A stretch of DNA of 64,000 bases from Skermanella pratensis (GCF_008843145.1 NZ_CP030265.1:4829001-4893000), one strand, 5' to 3'. Positions 1 to 15,000 are shown, counted from the first letter of the stretch. Program-made: numbers and translations. Notes: a model not told the origin generated them from the sequence alone.

Positions 1-3000
1 CAGGGCCGACACGGTCTCGGCCAGCGCCGCCAGCACCGCGCGGCCGGCGTCGCCCGAGTTGACCGGCGTGCTGGCGGCCCCCGCGAGCACCGAGCTGCCC
101 TGGACCAGCAGGTTGGCGATCTTTGCCTGGGCGGCGACGGCGACCGCGATCTCCGCGGCGGAGCGCCCCGCCGTGGTCGCCTCGACGATCGGGTCGTAGG
201 TCAGCAGGTCGATCCCGCCGTCGATCCCGAGCGCCGACCTGACGACTGTCTGGGCCGCCGCGATCCGGGAGTCGGTGGCATCCAGGCCGGCGATGCCGAC
301 CAGCAGCGTGGTCAGCGGATTGATCACCTTGGCCCGCGGCGGCGCCTCGAAGATGCCCTTGAACTCCAGCCCGGTGGAGATGTCGCGGCCGCCGATCAGG
401 ATGTAGGGGCCGCTGCCGCCCAGGATCTCGAAGTTGCCCGAGCCGTCGGTGATCGAGAAGGACTCGCCCTCGTCCAGGACGCTGTTGCGGTTGGCGTCGG
501 CGAACACGGTGCCGCCGGTGATGTAGCCGTCGACCACCACGCCCTTGAAGGTGTTGACGATGACGTTGCCGGTTCGCAGCGCGCCCAGGTTCCGGGCCGC
601 GTTGTTGCCCGCCGCGTCCTGGATCCTGCCGCCGTTCAGGTTGATGTTCTGGCTGACCGAGATGCCGTCCTTGTCGGCGTCCGCCGGGGTGACGGTATAG
701 GCGAAGGTCAGCGTGTCGGCGGACTGGCCGGCCACCTCGACCAGCTCGGCGAAGCGGGTGGTCCTGCCGATGGTCAGCGCCAGGCGCGGCGTGCCGAGGT
801 TGGTCCGGTCGATCGCCTCGCTGAACCGGACGGTGAAGGTCAGGGTGTCGCCGTCCACGTAGTTGCCCGCCTCGGGGACCGTGACCGACACGATGGCGGG
901 CGGCGTCACGTCGCGGTCGTCGTCCAGGATCGTGCCCCGGGCTGTTTCTCGCTGGAAGACGATCTTGCCGCCGGAGAGGCTGGTGGCGACGCCGGTGACC
1001 GAGAAGGTGAAGGTCTCGTCCGGCTCCACCACGCTGTCGGCGGCGACCGTGACGGTGACGTCCACGAAGCTGGCGCCCGACGCCAGCGTCGCCTTGCCGA
1101 ACGGCAGCCCGCCGACGAAATCGTCGCGGTTGGCCTGGCCGTTGTTGCGGGTCGGTTCGTCGATCTGCCAGTCGACTTCCGTCCGGGCGCTGGTGTCGCC
1201 GGTCCGGGTGATGCGGAAGGTCAGCACGGTGTTGCCGGCGGTGCCCTCGCTGGCGACGGCGGCGACCGGCACCACGTCGAGCCGCTGGACCGCGGTCACG
1301 GCGATGGCGACGGCCTGCGCGGCCACGGAACCGCCGTCGGACACGCTGTAGACCAGCGTGCCGGCATCGCCGCTGAAGCCGGCCGGCGGCGTGTAGGTCA
1401 GGTTGGCGAGCTGGGTCGCGGTCAGCAGCGCGCCTACCGGCACGACCGCCCCGTCGGCGGTCCTGACGGTGCCGGCGGACGGCAGCGCCGTGACCGTGAT
1501 GGTCAGCGGGGCGCCTTCCGCATCGACCGGCCGCGTGATGCTCAGGCCGATGGCCGAGCTGTCCTGGTCGATCGTCACGATCTTGTCCGGCTGCAGGACG
1601 GGGCCGTTGTTGCGGCCTTCCACCGTGATGAACAGGGTTGCGGTCGAGGTCAGGCCCCCGGCGTCGACGATGGTGTAGCGCACCTGCTCGACCACGCTCT
1701 GCCCGGCGTTGAGCCCGACATAGGCGCCGTTGGGGTCGAACGCGACGCTGCCGTTCTGGCGGATCGTGACCTGGCCGCCGCCGGCCAGCGTGATCGCCCG
1801 GCCGACGCTGGAGGCGAGGCCGTTCACCGCGCTGACGACGCGGGTGTCGCCGATGTCCGGATCGGTGTCGTTGGACAGCAGCCCCCGGGCGGCGGTGAGG
1901 GAGAAGGCGCTGCTCTCGCCGGTGGAGACCCGGTCGTCCGCCGCGGCCGGCGCGTCGTTCACGTTCTCCACGGTCAGGATGAAGATGTCGGACGCGCTGG
2001 CGCCGGCCCGGTCGGTCACGGTCAGCCGGATCGTCAGGGTGCCCACGTCCCCGTTCGCCGGCGTGCCGGTCAAGGTCCGCCTTTCGGAATCGAAGGTCAG
2101 CCAGGCCGGCAGCGGGTTGCCGTTGGACAGGGTCGCCGTGCCGGTCAGCGGGTCGCCGTCATCGGGGTCGCCGAAGGCGTTGGTGGAGATCGTCAGGCTG
2201 AACGCCGAGCCCTGGATGGCGGTCGCCCGGCTGACGGAGCGGTTTGCATAGGGTGCGTCGTTGACCGACAGCACGTTGACGGTGGCGCCGAGATTGCCGG
2301 TCGTGGCGGTCCCGTCCGAGACGGACAGGGTCAGGGCGACGGTATCGACGGTGCCCGGCGCCACCCGGTTCTCGGTCGGGGTGAAGACCAGGGCCCTGAG
2401 GGCGGCCTGGGCATTGGCGGCATTGTTGCCGGTGAAGGTCCAGGTGCCGGTCGCGGCCGTATAGGTGCCGGAACCGCCGCCCAGGGACCCGCGCGCCGGA
2501 TCCAGCGTGACGGTGACCGTGATCGACTGGTTCGGGCGGTCGGCGTCGCTGATCGAGACGTCGGCGAACGGCCGGGCCGTCCGCTTGTCGGTGATGTCGA
2601 TCGGCGCCGGGGCGCCGGTGACCACCGGGGGATCGTTGACCGGGGAGATCGCGAAGGTGCTGACGATCCTGTTGCTGGCGGCGTCGGACGCGGCGCCGTC
2701 ATCCACCTGGATGCCCACGCTGCGGGTGGTCCGGGCATCGCCGTCCGTGGGGTTGGCGCTGGTCGAGCTGAAGGTCAGCGAGCGGAGCGCCGCCTGCATC
2801 TGCGCCAGGGTGCCGCCGCCGCTCAGGGTCAGGACGCCGGTGGTGGGGTTGTAGCTGACGGCATAGGGACCGGGGACCGAGACCGCCAGCACGTCGCCCG
2901 CCACCGGATTGTCGAGGGTGACCGTGGCGCTTCGCGCGGTGGCGCCGGTGTCGGCGTCCGTCAGGGTGATCGCCGCGCCGATGGCCAGCGCAGCTCCGCC

Positions 3001-6000
3001 TTCGGTGTAGGTGGCGCCGGTGGTCGGGCCGGCCAGCACGGGCGAGTCGTTCGCTCCGGTCAGGTTGACGGTCAGGGTCTTGCTGTCGCTGGTGACGCTG
3101 TCCGCCGCGGTGACCGTGAAGCTCTCGCTGGCGCCGGCCGACAGCGCGTTGATCGCCGCGGCGTCCGGCACGTAGACATAGGCGCCGCCGGCGCTCCGGA
3201 CATAAAGCGTGCCGTAGGTCCCGGCCTTGGACACGTCGTAGGTGACGGTGCCGATCACCGTGCTTCCGCCCGTCGTCCCGCCGTTGATGCCGTAGGTCAG
3301 GGTGTCGTTGTCGATGTCGGTCGCGGCCAGCGTGCCGGCCTGGTTGGCGAAGCCGTCGGCGGCGGCCGTGTCCGTCAGGCCGATGGCGCCCGGCGCCGCC
3401 AGGACCGGAGCGGTGTTGGACACGAAGGTGCGGCTGGACGAGGATGTCTGGGTCGAGCTGCCGTTGCCGTCGTTCGCCGTGACGACGACCTTGAGGTATT
3501 TCTGCGCGTCCGTCGCCGTCGTGGTGTATGTCGCCTGGATCGCTCCGGCGATGGCGGCTTCCCCGGAACCGGCGCTGTCGGTCGCGCGGTACCATTGGTA
3601 GGTGTAGCTCAGAGCGTTGCTCTCGGCATCGGTCCAGGTGCCGGTCCCGGCGGAGAGGGTGGCTCCGACCGTCGCCGTGCCGGTCACCGCGGGAGCGACC
3701 GTCACGACCGGCGCGTCGTTGGCTCCGGTCAGGCTGACGGTCAGGGTCCTGCTGTCGCTCAGGCCGCCGTCGGAGGCCGTGACCGTGAAGGTCTCGCCAG
3801 CGTTGGCCGACAGCGCGTTGATGGCGGCGGCGTTCGGGACATAGGCATAGGTCCCGGTCGTGCTGGCCAGGTACAGGGTGCCGTAGGTCCCGGCCTTGGA
3901 GATGTCGTAGGTGGTGGCGCCGATCGTCGTGCTTCCGGACGTGCCGTCGGTGATGCCGTAGGTCAGCGTGGTGCCCTCGACGTCGGTGGCGTCCAGGGTT
4001 CCGGTCTGGTTGGCGAAGCTGTCCGTCGAGGGCGTGTCGGTCAGGCTGATCGTCGCGGGCGTCGCCAGCACCGGCGCGTCGTTGACCGGCGAGACGGCGA
4101 TGGAGGCGGTGTCGGTCGCCGTCGAGAACGCCGTGATGCCGCCGTTGGAGCTGGTGTCCGCCGTGCCGCCGGCCGTCCCGGTGGACTTGTCCCAGGCCCG
4201 GAAGGTGATGGTCGCCGAGCCGTTGTAGTTCGCCGCGGGCACGAAGCGGACCTTGTGGGTGCTGTCGCCGCCGAGCGTGCCGTCGAGCAGCCGCGCCGTG
4301 CTCGCCGAGACGGAGCCGAAGGCGCTCCAGTTGGCCCCGTTGTCGGTCGAGTACTGCCAGGTGCCGTTGGTGTCGTCGACCGCGGTCACCGCGATCGCCT
4401 TGACCGCCGTGCCGTCGGCGTCGGTGATCGAGCCGGTGACCACGATGTCGGCGATCCCGGTGCCGGTGTTGGACCCGCTCGCCACGTCCTCGGCGATGCC
4501 GGCCAGCGCCGGGGACTGCGCCGCGTCCAGCACCGGCGCGTTGTTCACCACGGTCAGCACGAGATCGTTGCCGGTGCCGCCGGTGTAGCTGACCTGGAAG
4601 GTGTAGCCGCCCGACGTGAAGGTGTCGCCCTGGGCCAGGGTGAAGCCGTCCGACGTCTTCAGGGTGCCGGTGATCGCGTCGCTGCCGTCGTTGACGATCA
4701 GCATGAAGCTGTCGCCCACCGCCGGCGCATAGCCCAGGGTCAGCGTCAGCTTGGCGCTCTGGATGCTGACGGTCCCGGTCACGTCTATCCGGTCGTAGCC
4801 GGTCCCGGCCGCGGTGCCGTTCAGCTCGGCCGAGATGAAGCCGCCCGACGCGACGGTCAGGCCGCCGGTCAGCGTCAGCGTGCCGGGGCTGTTGCCGGCC
4901 GCGATGATGCCGCCGGACGCGATCGAGACGGCGCCCGACAAGGTGCCCGAGCCGCCCAGCGTGGCGCCCGAGGCGACCGAGACCGCGCCGCCGCCGGTCA
5001 TCGTCCCGTTGACCGCCAGGATGCCGGCGCTGACGGTGGTGGTGCCGGTGAAGCTGTTGGTGCCGGTCAGGGTCACCGTGCCGGTTCCGGTTTTGGTCAG
5101 GTTGCCGGTGCCGGTCAGCCCGCCGGACAGGGTGACGGCGCCGGTCACGTCGAGGGTACCGTTGGAGACCCCCAGCACGATCGGGTTGGTGATGGCGAGC
5201 GGGCTGCCCGCCACGGAGCTGCCCGTGACGTTCAGCGTGCCGCCGGACAGGGTCGCCGTGCCGGTCAGGGCGGAGGCGCTGCCGACCGCCAGGGTGCCGG
5301 CGTTGACCGACATGCCGCCGGAGGCGTTGGATACCGTCAGGGTGCCGGCGCCGATCTTGGTCAGGGCGAACCCGTCGGCGGCGAGCGCCCCGTCCAGGGT
5401 CACCGCGGCGTCGGTCTGGAGCGAGGCGTCGCCGGTCAGGGTGACGTTGTTGTGGATCGTCGTCGCCGTGGACACCCGCAGCGCCGTGCCGGAAGCGAGC
5501 GTTACCGCCCCTTTGCCCAGGTTGACGTCCGCCGCCACGGACAGCGTGCCGCCGTGGACGGAAGTCGCCCAGTCGGCGCCGTTGTTGGACTGGCTGGTCA
5601 GCTTGAGCGATCCGGCGCCCGACTTGGTCAGCGTCGTGCCCGTGCCGCCGCTGATGGCGCCGGATAGCGTCAGCTCGTTGGTGCCGCCGGTCGGTGCGTA
5701 GCTGATCGTTCCGCCGCCGGTCCCGAGGTCGATGGCGTTGTCGATGGTCTGCGCGCCGGTGCCGGTGAAGGCCAGCGTGCCGCCGGCCAGGGTCACCGTG
5801 CCGGAGCCCAGGTTGCCGTCCGCCGCGACGCCCAGCGTGCCGGCCGAGACGGTGGTGTCGCCGTAGGAGTTGGCGCCGGACAGGGTCACCGTGCCGGTGC
5901 CCGTTTTGGCGAGGGTGCCGGTGCCCGACATCACGCCGGCATACGTACCGGTCGTGGACTGGTCGAACACGACGGCCGCGTTGTTGGTGATGGCGCCCTG

Positions 6001-9000
6001 CAGGCTGGACGTCGTGCCGGTCAGGGTGCCTGCCGATACCGTCGTGCCGCCGGTATAGGTGTTGATGCCCGACAGCGTCACCGCGCCGGCGCCGGTCTTG
6101 GTCAGGGAACCGGTACTGGCCAGGACGGCGCCGACGGTGAGCGCATCGCCCGAGGCGTTGTACAGGGTCAGCGCGCCGCCCAGGTTGAGCTTGCCGGCGC
6201 CGGCGATGGTCAGGGTCCCGGCCGCATCGGCGTCGAAGGTCAGGCCGGCCGCCACGCTGACGTCGGAGCCCAGCGTGATGGTCTGGCCGCCGACGCCCGC
6301 GGCGAACTGGATGGTGGTGCCGGTCGGGTTGTTGGCGGCGAAATACAGCGCTTCGCGCAGGGACAGGCCGCCGCCGTCGGCGGTCGCCGCCGCGACGGTG
6401 GCATCGGCGGTGGTGTCGGTGTCGGCGGCATCCACGCCGTCGTCCGAGTTGACGGTGACGATGAGCTGGTTCGTCACGGTGATCGAGTGCGACTTGTCGT
6501 AGGTCCCGTTTGCCCCCCCGTCGTTGGCGCGCACGATCACGGTGTAGGTGCCGGCGGTCAGCGCGGTCGGGCTGGTCGCCCGCAGGCTGGTCCCGCTGGT
6601 GTTGAAGCTGGTGGCGTTGGTGTCGCCGTTGACGCTGACGATGGAGAAGGTGTGCGAAACATTGTCCAGGTCGGTCGCCGACAGCGTGCCGATCACGGCG
6701 TTGGCGGCATCGAAGATGGTGACGGAGCTGGCGCTCAGCGCGATGTCCGTGGGCGCGTCGTTGACCGCGGTGATCGACGTGTTGATCGCCACGCCCGCCG
6801 CCGACACGTTGGAGGTGCCGTCATCGGCCGTGGTGTCGAAGGTCGCGCGGGTGGTACCGCTGGTGAAGGCCGTCGCGGAGGAATTGTCCACCGCGAACGC
6901 CGTCAGCGCACCGGGCGTGCCGTTGTAGTTGGCGGCCGGCACGAAGCGCAGCTTGGCGCTGGTGTCGAGCAGCAGGGCGGCGCTGGTCGAGACGGTGCCG
7001 ACCGCGTGCCAGCTGGCGCCGCTGTCGGTCGAGTACTGCCACGCCCCCTGGGCGGTGGTGCTGGCGTCCGCCGAGATCGCGATGCCGGCCAGCGTGTTGG
7101 CCGACGAGCCGTTGGTCACCGCGTCGGTGGTATCGGAGAACAGCGAGGAGAACAGGCTGGTCACCGTGTCGCCGGACGGTGCCGCGGTGTCCTCGTCGAC
7201 CGCCGCCAGGGTCGCGGCGCCGGTGAAGCCGGGCGCGTCGTTGACCGCGCTGACCGTGATCGACGCCGTGTCGGTCGCCGTCGAGAACGCCGTGATGCCG
7301 CCGTTCTTGCCGGTCCCGGTGTCCGCCGTGCCGCCGGCCGTCCCGGTGGACTTGTCCCAGGCCCGGAAGGTGATGGTGGCCGAGCCGTTGTAGTTCGCCG
7401 CGGGCACGAAGCGGATCTTGTGCGTGTCGTTGCCGGTCAGCGTGCCGTCGAGCAGCCGCGCCGCCGACTCGGAGACGGAGGAGCCGAAGGCGGTCCAGCT
7501 CGTCCCGTTGTTGGTCGAGTACTGCCAGGTTCCATGGGCGTTGTCGACCGCGGTCACCGCGATCGCCGTGACCGCCGTCCCGTCGGCGTCGGTGACCGAG
7601 TTGGCGGCCACCATGCTGGCGACGCTGGTGCCGACGTTGGAAGCATCCGCCACGTCCTCGGCGATGCCGGTCAGCGCGGGGGCCTTGGTGGCGTCCAGCA
7701 CCGGCGCGTTGTTGACCACCGTCACCGTCAGGTCGTTGCCGCTGGTGTAGCTGATCTGGAAGGTCTTGCCGCCCAGGCTGAAGGTTGCCCCTTCGGCAAG
7801 GCCGGTGAAGGTGCCGGTGACGGCATCCGTGCCGTCGTTGTCGATCAGCGTGAAGCTGTTGCCGATCGCGGGCGTGAAGCCGGAACCGAGCGTCAGCGAC
7901 AGGGTCGCACCGGTCACGGTGACCGTGCCGGTCACCACGATCCGGTCGTAGCCGGTGCCGGCGGTGGTGCCGTCGATCTCCGCCGCCAGGATGCCGCCCG
8001 AGGCAATGGTCAGCCCGCCGGTCAGCGTCAGCGTGCCGGGGCTGTTGCCGGCCGCGATGGTGCCGCCGTTCGCGATCGAGACGGCGCCCGCGATGCTGCC
8101 CGAACCGCCCAGCGTGGCGCCGGAGGAAACCGTCACCGCCCCGGTGCCGGTCAGCGATCCGTTGACCGCCAGCGTGCCGGCCGAGACCGTGGTGGCGCCG
8201 GTATAGGTGTTGGCGCCCGTCAGGGCCAGCGTGCCGGCGCCTTCCTTGGTCAGGGCGAAGCCGGTGCCGCCGACGATCCCGCTGAGGGTCAGGGTGCCGG
8301 CCGTGGTGGTGACGGTCGATGCGGCGGTCAGCGTGACGTTGCCGCTGATCGTGTTGGAGCCGCTGTCGTTGATCAGCGCGCCGCCGCTGGAAACGCCGGT
8401 CCCCGCGAGGCCGGTGATCGCATCGGCGATCGTGATGCCGCCCGACAGCTTCAGCGCGGCACCGCTGGCGACCGAGGTTCCGCCGGCCGAGGTGCCCAGC
8501 GCGTCGGAATGCGTCGCGGCCAGCGTGCCGGCGCTGATCGTGGTGGCGCCGGTGTAGCTGTTGGCGCCCGACAGGGTCACCGTGCCGGTGCCGCTCTTGG
8601 TGAGATTGCCGGTGCCGCTGAGCACGCCGGCATAGATGCCGTCGGCGCTCTGGTCGAACGTCACCGCCGCGTTGTTGACGATGGCGCCTTGCAGGCTGGT
8701 CGTGGTGCCGGTCAGGGTGCCGGCCGAGACGGTCGTGCCGCCGCTGTAGGTATTGGTGCTCGACAGGGTCAGCACGCCGGTGCCCACCTTGGTCAGGGCG
8801 CCGGCGCCGGCGATGTTGCCGCCGATGGCGATCGAGGCCGAGGGTTCGCCGGATATGGTTCCGCCGCCGGTGCCGAGGGTGAAGGCGTTGGCGAGGGTGA
8901 AGTTCTGGTAGAAGTGAAGCGTGCCGCCGTTCAGCGTCACCGTGCCGGTGCCGACACTGTTCTGATCGACGACCTGGAGCACGCCCCCGGATACTTCGGT

Positions 9001-12000
9001 GCCTCCCGTGTAAGTGTTGGTTCCGTGGAGGAGGAAGGTGCCGGAGCCGGTCTTCTTCACGCCGCCGGTGCCGCTGATGACGGAACCGGAGCTGCCGCCC
9101 GCCCCGGCGGCGATGGTCAGGGTATGGGACCCCAGGTTCACCGCGGCGGACCCGCTCATCGAGCCGATGGTTTCGTCGCTGTCCAGGGTGAGGGTGCCGT
9201 TGGAAACGGCCACCGTGGCGGTATCGGCGATGGCCGAGCCGCCGCTCAGGATCAGGACGCCGCCCGTCACCTGGGTCTCGCCCGTGTGGGTGTTGGCGCC
9301 CGACAGCGTCAGCGTGCCGCTGCCTTGCTTGATCAAGCCGCCGGCGCCGCTGAGGGAGCCCGAGAAGGCGGTGTTCGCGCCGTCGCCGGTGGTCAGCGTG
9401 GCCCCCAGGGTCACGTTGCCGGCGCCCGCCAGCGAGCCGATGGTCTCGTTCTGCGACAGGGCGAGCGTCGCGCCCGAGGCGACCGTCACCGCCGTCGTGT
9501 CCGCCAGCGCGCCGCCGCTGCGGTTCAGCGTCAGGGTGCCGGCCGACACCGTGGTGGCGCCGGTATAGGTGTTGTTGCCGGTCAGGGTGAGATTGCCGGC
9601 GCCGGTCTTGGTCAGGGCGGTGGAACCGCTGATGATGCCGGATACCGTCCCCGTGATCGAAGAGGCGACCTCGACGGTGCTGCCGCCCGTTCCCAGTGCG
9701 ACCGCGTTGGTGAAGGTGTCGGTGCCGGTCAGGCCCAGCGTGCCGCCATTCAGCGTCACGGTGCCGCCGACCAGGGCATTGTTGGAAGCGACTGCCAGCG
9801 TGCCGGCCGAGACGGTGACGCCGCCGGTCAGGTTCGCCTTGTTGGTCGAGCTGGACAGCGTCAGCGTGCCGGTGCCGGTCTTGGTCAGCGCCCAAGCGCC
9901 GCCCGACATCGCGCCGGACACGGTCACGTTGGCGTCGGTCCGGATCGTGGCGGCGCCGCTCAGCGCCACAGGGTTGTCGATCGTGGTGGCGCCGGTGACC
10001 TGGAACGTCGTGCCGGCGGCCAGCGTCACGGCTCCGGAACCCAGGCTGGCGTCACCCGCCACGCTCAGCGTTCCGCCCGATACCGTGGTGGTGCCGTCGT
10101 AGGCGTTGGTGCCCGACAGGACCAGCGTTCCAGACTGGACCTTGGTCAGATTGAACGACGAAGGGCCGTCGCCGAGCACCCCGCTCAGCGTCAGCGTGCC
10201 GGAAAGGACGCCGATATACGAATTCCCGGACAGGGTGACGGCGCCGGTGACGGCGGACGTGCCGGCGCTGAGAATCGCGCCGAGGTTGTCCGAACCGGTG
10301 CCGGTGATGGTCAGGTTCTCGGCGATGGTGACGCCGACGATCGACACGGTTGCGCCGCTGTTGACGGTCGTGCCGCTGGCGGCCGAACCCAGTCCGCTGG
10401 CGTGGTGGACCTCCACGCCGCCCGTGGTGATCGTGGTGGTGCCGGTGTAGGTGTTGTTTCCGCTGAGAATGACGGTGGTCGGACCGCTCTTGGTGAGATT
10501 GCCGGCCCCGCTGATGATGCCGCTCAACGTCGCCTGCGTACCGCCAGTGCCCGGAATGGCTTCGATCTCGCCCGCTCCGGCCAGATCGATGGCGTTGTCG
10601 TAGGTGCTTGCACCCTTGACCTGCAACTTGCCGCCGTTCAGCGTCACCGTGCCGCCGACCAGCGCGTCGTCCTCGGTGACCGCCAGCGTGCCGGTGGTCA
10701 CCGTGGCGCCGGCGGTCAGGCCGGCCTCGTTGCCGGTGTTGGACAGGGACAGCGTGCCGGCGCCGGCCTTGGTCAGCGCGAACGCCCCGCCCGACAGGGC
10801 GCCGCTGATCGTCAAGGTGGTGGCTGTCGCCGTGGTGACCGTCGCGGCCCCGGTCAGCGTGACGGCGCCGCTCAGCGTGTTGTCGCCGCTGACGTTGACC
10901 AGCGCGCCACCGCCGGAAACCCCGGTGCCGGCCAAGCCGGTGATGGCTTCCGCGATCGTGATGCCGCCTTGCAGCCCGAGCGCCGCGCCGCTGGTGACCG
11001 AGGTCCCGCCGGCGGTCGTGCCCAGCGCGTTGGCGTGCGCCGCGACCAGCGTGCCGGCGCTGACGGTCGTCGTCCCGCTGTAGGAATTGTCGCCGCTGAG
11101 GATAAGCGTCGCCGTGCCGCTCTTGGTAAGCGTGCCGGTACCGCTGAGCACGCCGGCATAGGTGCCGGCGCTGGACTGGTCGAACACGACGGCGGCGTTG
11201 TTCGTGATCGCGCCCTGGAGGCTCGTGGTGGTGCCGGTCAGGGTGCCGGCGGAGACGGTGGTGCCGCCGGAATAGGTGACGGTAGCGCCCGACAGCGTCA
11301 ACCCGCCGGCGCCGGTCTTGGTCAATGCCGTCGTGCCGGTGATGTTGCCGGACAGCGTCGCGGTGATGCCCGAGCCGACATCGACCGTGCCGCCGCCCGT
11401 GCCCATCGTCACGGCGTTGGCATAGGTGTCGGTGGCGGTCAGGCTGAGCGTGCCGCCGGCCAGCGTCAGCGTGCCGCTGGTCAGCGCGCTGTTGGCGCCC
11501 ACCGACAGCGTTCCGGCGGAGACCGTGATTCCGCCGGACAGGCCGGTCCTGTTGGCGCCCGACAGCACCAGCGTGCCGGCCCCGACCTTGGTCGCGCTGA
11601 AGCTGCCGCCGACGGCACCGCTGATGGTCAGCGTCGTGCCGGACGCCGCACCCAGGTAGGAGTTCCCGGTCAGCGTCACGGCGCCGCTCAGCGTGTTGGT
11701 GCCGCTGACGTTGACCAGCGCGCCGCCGTTGGAGATGCCGGTGCCCGCCAGCCCGGCGATCACCTCGGCGATCGTGATGCCGCCTGACAGGCCCAGCGCA
11801 GCACCGCTGGTGACCGTGGTGGTGCCGCCGGTCGTGCCCAGCGCGGTGGCGTGCGCCGCGACCAGGGTGCCGGTCGAGACGGTGGTGGCGCCGGTGTAGG
11901 TGTTGGCCCCCGACAGGGTCACGGTGCCGCTGCCGACCTTGGTCAGGGCGAAGCCGCCGGACACCACCCCGCTCAGGGTCAGCGTGTCGCCGCTGTTGAA

Positions 12001-15000
12001 GGCGCCGACCGAGGCGTCGGCCGCCAGCGTGATGTTGCCGGTGACGGTCGCCGAACCGCTGCCCTCGTTGACCTTGAGCGCGCCATAGGCGGCGTTGATG
12101 CCGGTGCCGCTCAGGGTCAGCGCATCGGCGATGGTGACGTTGTTGCCGAGCCTGAGCGTGGTGCCGCTGGCCACCGTGGTGCCGCCTTGCGACGTGCCCA
12201 GCGCGTTGTTGTGCGTGGCGATCAGGACGCCGGCGTTGAGGGAGGTGGTTCCGGTATAGATGTTGTCGCCGCTGAGCGTCAGCGCGCTGCTGCCGGTCTT
12301 GACCAGCGCGCCCGAGCCGGAGATCTGGCCGGACAGGGTGACGGCGGCGGAATTGCTCACCGTGCCGCCGTTCGCCCCCAGCACGATCCCGTTGTCGATG
12401 GTGGTGGCCCCGGTCACCGTCAGCGTGCCGCCGTTCAGCGTCACCGCGCCGGTGCCCAGGTTGCCGTCGGCGGCGACGCTCAGCGCGCCGGCCGACACGG
12501 TGGTGGTGCCCGTGTGGGTGGTGTTGCTCCCCGACAGGGTCAGCGTGCCGCTGCCGGCCTTGGTCAGGCTGCCGGTGCCGCCGATCGTGCCGGAGAAGGT
12601 GGTGTCGGTGGACTGGCTGACCGTCAGCGCGTTGGCCCCCAGCGTCACCGTGCCGGCGCCGGACAGCGCGCCGATCGTCTCGGTCGCGGACGACAGCGTC
12701 AGGATTCCGGCGAGCGAAACCGCGCTGGTGTCGGCCAGCGCGGTGCCGCTGGAGTTGTTCAGCGTCAGCCCGCCGGTGCCGCCGCCAGCCGATACGGTGG
12801 TCGTACCGGTGTAGGTATTGACTCCCGTCAGCGTCAACACGCCGGTGCCGGTCTTGGTCAGCCCGCCGGAGCCGGAGATGACGCCGCTGAACGTGGTGCT
12901 GGTGTTGTCGCCGCCCGTGAGCAGCGTATAGCCGTTGGTGGCGATGGTGCCGGTGCCGGTCAGCGAACCGACGGTCTCGTTGCTGTTGGACAGCGTGATG
13001 ACACCGTTGCCGCCATTGTCGTTGATGGTCAGGGCGCTGGTGTCGGGGATGGCCGATCCGCCGATGAAGGTGATGGCGCCGTTTCTCAGCTCGGTATAGC
13101 CGCCGTAGGTGTTGGTGCCCGAGAACGTCAGCGCGCCGCCCTGCGTCTTGATGATGTTGCCGCTGGCGCCCGAGATGTTGGCGGAGATTATCAGCGACGC
13201 GCCGACGGGGCTGACTTCCAGCGTGCCGGTTCCGGCCAATGCCAGCCCGCCGCCGCCGCTGCCCGCGATCGTCACGGTTTTTGCTTGGGACAGGGAAATC
13301 TTGTCGTCCGCCCCCAGTGTCGCGGTGCTGCCGGTCAGGGTCAGGGTGGTGTTCGTCGTCAGTCCGCTGAGAACGACACTGTCCGCCGTCGCCTGCGCCA
13401 CGCTTCGCGCCAGCGCCTCGCGCAAGCTGAAGCCGTCGGCGGCGTCGCCGTCGGCGTCGTCGTCCGTGCGATCGACGGTGATGGTGCTGCTGGTGACCGC
13501 CACATCGGCGGTGGCGGTAGTGCCGGTGGGGCTGTCCTTCAAGGCGAAGCGGATCTTGGCGTCGCCGTACGATGTCGTGCTGCTGTAGCGCACGGCGCGG
13601 ATCACGGCCTGGACCAGCTCGTTGGTGGCGTCGGCGCCGCCGTTGGCGAAGCTGACGGTCAGGACGCCGCCGGCGCTGGTATAGGTCGCGAAGGTCTGGC
13701 CGCCGGTTTGCAGGTTCGATCCGCTGAGGGTGAACCCGGACGCCGCCAGGCTGAACGTGTCGCTGGCGGTCGCGTCCGCCGCGCCGCCGCTGGTGTACCG
13801 CTGGACCGTCAGCGTCGAACCGTTCCAGTTGGCGGCGTCGTTTTCCGTGTCGGTGACCGTGGCGTTGGAACCGACGTCGAGGGTGAGCGTGCTCCCCGTC
13901 ACCCAGGTGACGCTGTTGGTGTCCAGGTTGCCGATCGTCGGCGCGGTGTTGGTCGACGCCGTGATCGTGCTGCTGTTGACCGAGGTCAGCGAGCCCGAGG
14001 CGGCGCGCAGCACGATCGAGTTGGTGGTGCCGCCGCCCACCGAGTAGGTGAGCGAGAGGCCGGTGAAGGTGGCCGCACCGCTGGCGGCGTTGAGCGTCAC
14101 CGTGGTGGCGGTGCCGTCGGTGTCGCCGCTCGTGACGCCCAGGCTGGTGACCGTGCCGGCCACGGCGCCGCCGCTCGTATTGGTCACCGACAGCACGATG
14201 GCGGAGGTGTAGCCGGTATCGACGATGTTGCCGGCATCGACGGCGCGAACCACCGGAACGGTCGTGAAGCTGGTCGCGACGCCGCTCTGCAACGTCAGCG
14301 GGACCGGCTGGGTCGAGAACTCCAGCTTGGTCGCCACCACGTCGGACGTGATGCTGGACGACGTGGCGCTGGTCAGCGCGCCGGACGCCGCGGTCAGCAC
14401 GAAGGTCTCCTGGTCGGCGGTGGCGGTGTAGGAGACGCCGGTGAAGGTCGCGACGCCCGCCGTGGCCGACAGCGTGACCGTGCCGCCCAGCGTTCCGGAG
14501 CTGCCCTCGCTCAGCGTGATCGAACCGGTGAAGCCGGTGTCGATGTTGCCGCGCGCGTCCACCGCCCGCACCACGGGCTGGGTGGTCAGCGCGACGCCGC
14601 TGACCGATCCCGCCGGTGCCGTGCCGAACACGAGCTGCGTGGCGGTGACGTCGATCGCGGCGCCGCTGCCGTTGGCGACGTTGGACTGGCTGGCCGCCAT
14701 CTGGGTGCCGCTGCCGCCGACCGTGAAGTTGCTGGCGTTCAGCGTCAGGATCAGCGTGTTGCCTTCGGTGATGTCGGCCGACGACGTGTTGTCGTTGAAA
14801 TAGGCGCTGATCGTGTAGACCTCGTTCGCGGCGTCGGCGACCGAGATGCTCAGGCCGGAGAAGGTGATCCGGTCGGTGGCGGAATCATAGGTGCCCTGAA
14901 CGTTCGTGGCGTCCGGGCCGTTCAGCAGGAACACCATGGCGCCGCGCTCGGCGTCGGTGCTGGTGCCGGTCACGGCCACATGGAACGAGGAGACGGTCGT

